DNA of 13,680 nucleotides from JBEAOO01 sp041164825 (GTDB lineage: Bacteria > Pseudomonadota > Gammaproteobacteria > Burkholderiales > Burkholderiaceae_C): assembly GCA_041164825.1 (NCBI GenBank), contig JBEAOO010000229.1, forward strand, positions 1 to 13,680, in the 5' to 3' direction. The notes under the pieces were generated by a model, which did no database searches, was not told where the DNA came from, and saw only the letters and a list, made by a program, of their open reading frames with translations. Position 1 is the first letter of the stretch. Every line of letters starts with the position of its first letter. Both the position numbers and the translations under genes were made by a program. Of this stretch, positions 13,117 to 13,680 are shown one piece after another.

Positions 13117-13149
13117 CTGCACTCCACCGCGCCACCGGCGCCAGTGCAG
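13117..13149 (+). other. 5' leader hairpin of the right-end gene
   Basis: CTGCACT (13117-13123) and AGTGCAG (13143-13149) are perfect 7-bp arms around a 19-base GC-rich loop. The hairpin begins at about the predicted transcript start and ends just before the ribosome binding site (GGGAG). It may protect the 5' end or tune translation. Confidence 0.4.
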
Positions 13150-13162
13150 ACGGGAGCCCAAA

Positions 13163-13680
13163 ATGGAAAGCACGACCCCGAGCGCCGCGACCACCACGCC
13201 GCTCACCCCCCTCAACCGCCTGAGCGCTGACGCACTCGCAGACATCGAGCTGCACAGCGGAAACCACGACAGCCCGGAAGACGGCCACTGCCTGCTGGAG
13301 GTGGTGAGCATGTTCAGCGGCGAGCCCTTCAGCGACTCGCCCGCCTGCGTTGACCCGGTGCTGGCCGAATTCGGCCGCAGCTGGAACGACGGCATGCGCT
13401 CCACCGCCGAGCGCGCCCAGCTCAAGCGCTACATCCCCCTGCTGCCGGGCACCAACTGCAGCGAGGCTTTGAGCCTCCAGCGCAGCTGGATGGCCTTCGA
13501 CTGGCTGATCCGCACCCACCTGCCCGAGTGGCTCGACCTCTCGCCCGCGTTATCCGAGCACGCGGCAAAGCTGCGTGCGCTGGACCCGATCACCGGCCAG
13601 CAAGGTCTTGACCTTGCGTTGCCGGCACTCGACCACGCTGCGCGTGATGCGGACGCCGCCAGGGACGCCGCCAGGGACGC
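13163..13680 (+). CDS. Phage-associated protein with Ala/Asp/Arg repeat tail, partial
   Basis: The first 172 codons run off the right edge. ATG 13163 has GGGAG 6 bases upstream and sits about 48 bases from the predicted transcript start. Residues 25-78 hold a conserved-looking core: LHSGNHDSPEDGHCLLEVVS, then GEPFSDSPACVDPVLAEFGR and SWNDGM. Residues 87-125 continue with LKRYIPLLPGT, LQRSWMAFDWLIRTHLPEWL. This pattern (HCLLEVVSxxxGEPxSDxPxC, SWND, a 'xxWLIR' helix, then Ala/Arg repeats) recurs, from memory, in proteins of unknown function from many phages and actinobacteria. The visible C-terminus begins a DAAR repeat coded by a 12-bp tandem repeat, probably a long amphipathic helix. By position it heads the second early operon under immunity control. 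No function is known to me. Confidence 0.8.
   Translation, partial: MESTTPSAATTTPLTPLNRLSADALADIELHSGNHDSPEDGHCLLEVVSMFSGEPFSDSPACVDPVLAEFGRSWNDGMRSTAERAQLKRYIPLLPGTNCSEALSLQRSWMAFDWLIRTHLPEWLDLSPALSEHAAKLRALDPITGQQGLDLALPALDHAARDADAARDAARD
13652..13680 (+). repeat. 12-bp tandem repeat coding DAAR
   Basis: GACGCCGCCAGG occurs twice exactly (13652-13663, 13664-13675) and a third copy begins at 13676 before the window ends. It is in frame, giving a repeating Asp-Ala-Ala-Arg helix. Exact DNA identity suggests recent expansion or contraction by slippage. Confidence 0.7.

Noticed and set aside
12867..13127. 86-codon minus-strand frame overlapping the WYL-TerB start
   Set aside because: It is in another frame across the promoter region and the GAGGTG signal is positioned for the GTG at 12964 instead.
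13097..13519. 140-codon minus-strand frame opposite the right-end gene
   Set aside because: It has no start signal, it covers the rightward promoter leader, and the plus-strand frame has better codons, a ribosome binding site and a known-looking core.

Overview
The window is a slice of a lambdoid-type temperate phage, most likely a prophage, of a high-GC betaproteobacterium. The phage families and their arrangement, high G+C with strong GC preference at third codon positions, and several GTG or TTG starts would suit a Comamonadaceae or Burkholderiales host. This host call is an inference. No host chromosomal gene, integrase, att site, tRNA or CRISPR array is visible. Both ends cut through genes.

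Layout, read from the immunity region (about 11.3-13.1 kb) outward. A lambda-like control region holds a CI-like repressor (plus strand, 11629-12075) facing a Cro-like repressor (minus strand, 11301-11555). From cro, a long leftward (minus-strand) transcription unit runs to the left edge. It holds a small unknown gene coupled to cro, a winged-helix protein, a 24-codon overlapping leader ORF, a VapE-type primase-helicase, a small unknown gene, and a Q-type antiterminator candidate. A clear intrinsic terminator comes next, followed by late genes: a putative minor tail protein, small and large terminase subunits (GpA type), a small structural-type protein, a large FN3 + SGNH-esterase protein that looks like a receptor-modifying appendage, and a partial secreted-looking protein. 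Portal, capsid and lysis genes are not seen and presumably lie off the left edge.

To the right of the repressor lies a membrane-anchored WYL-TerB protein (minus strand). Beyond it is a rightward promoter carrying an operator that matches the cI/cro operator at 16 of 17 bases, driving a partial gene of unknown function with an Ala/Asp/Arg repeat tail. This is a mirror image of the lambda order cro-OR-cI-rex-OL-PL. It places the WYL-TerB gene in the 'rex' position, where superinfection-exclusion genes sit in lambda, and makes it the most interesting candidate for a novel function.

Other structure not explained by coding: a 289-bp gap after the primase-helicase with 8-bp iterons and palindromes (possible origin), a GGGACA repeat array at the terminase start (possible packaging-site element), an SD-masking hairpin on the primase start, and two convergent genes that overlap antisense by 191 bp, both with good ribosome binding sites.
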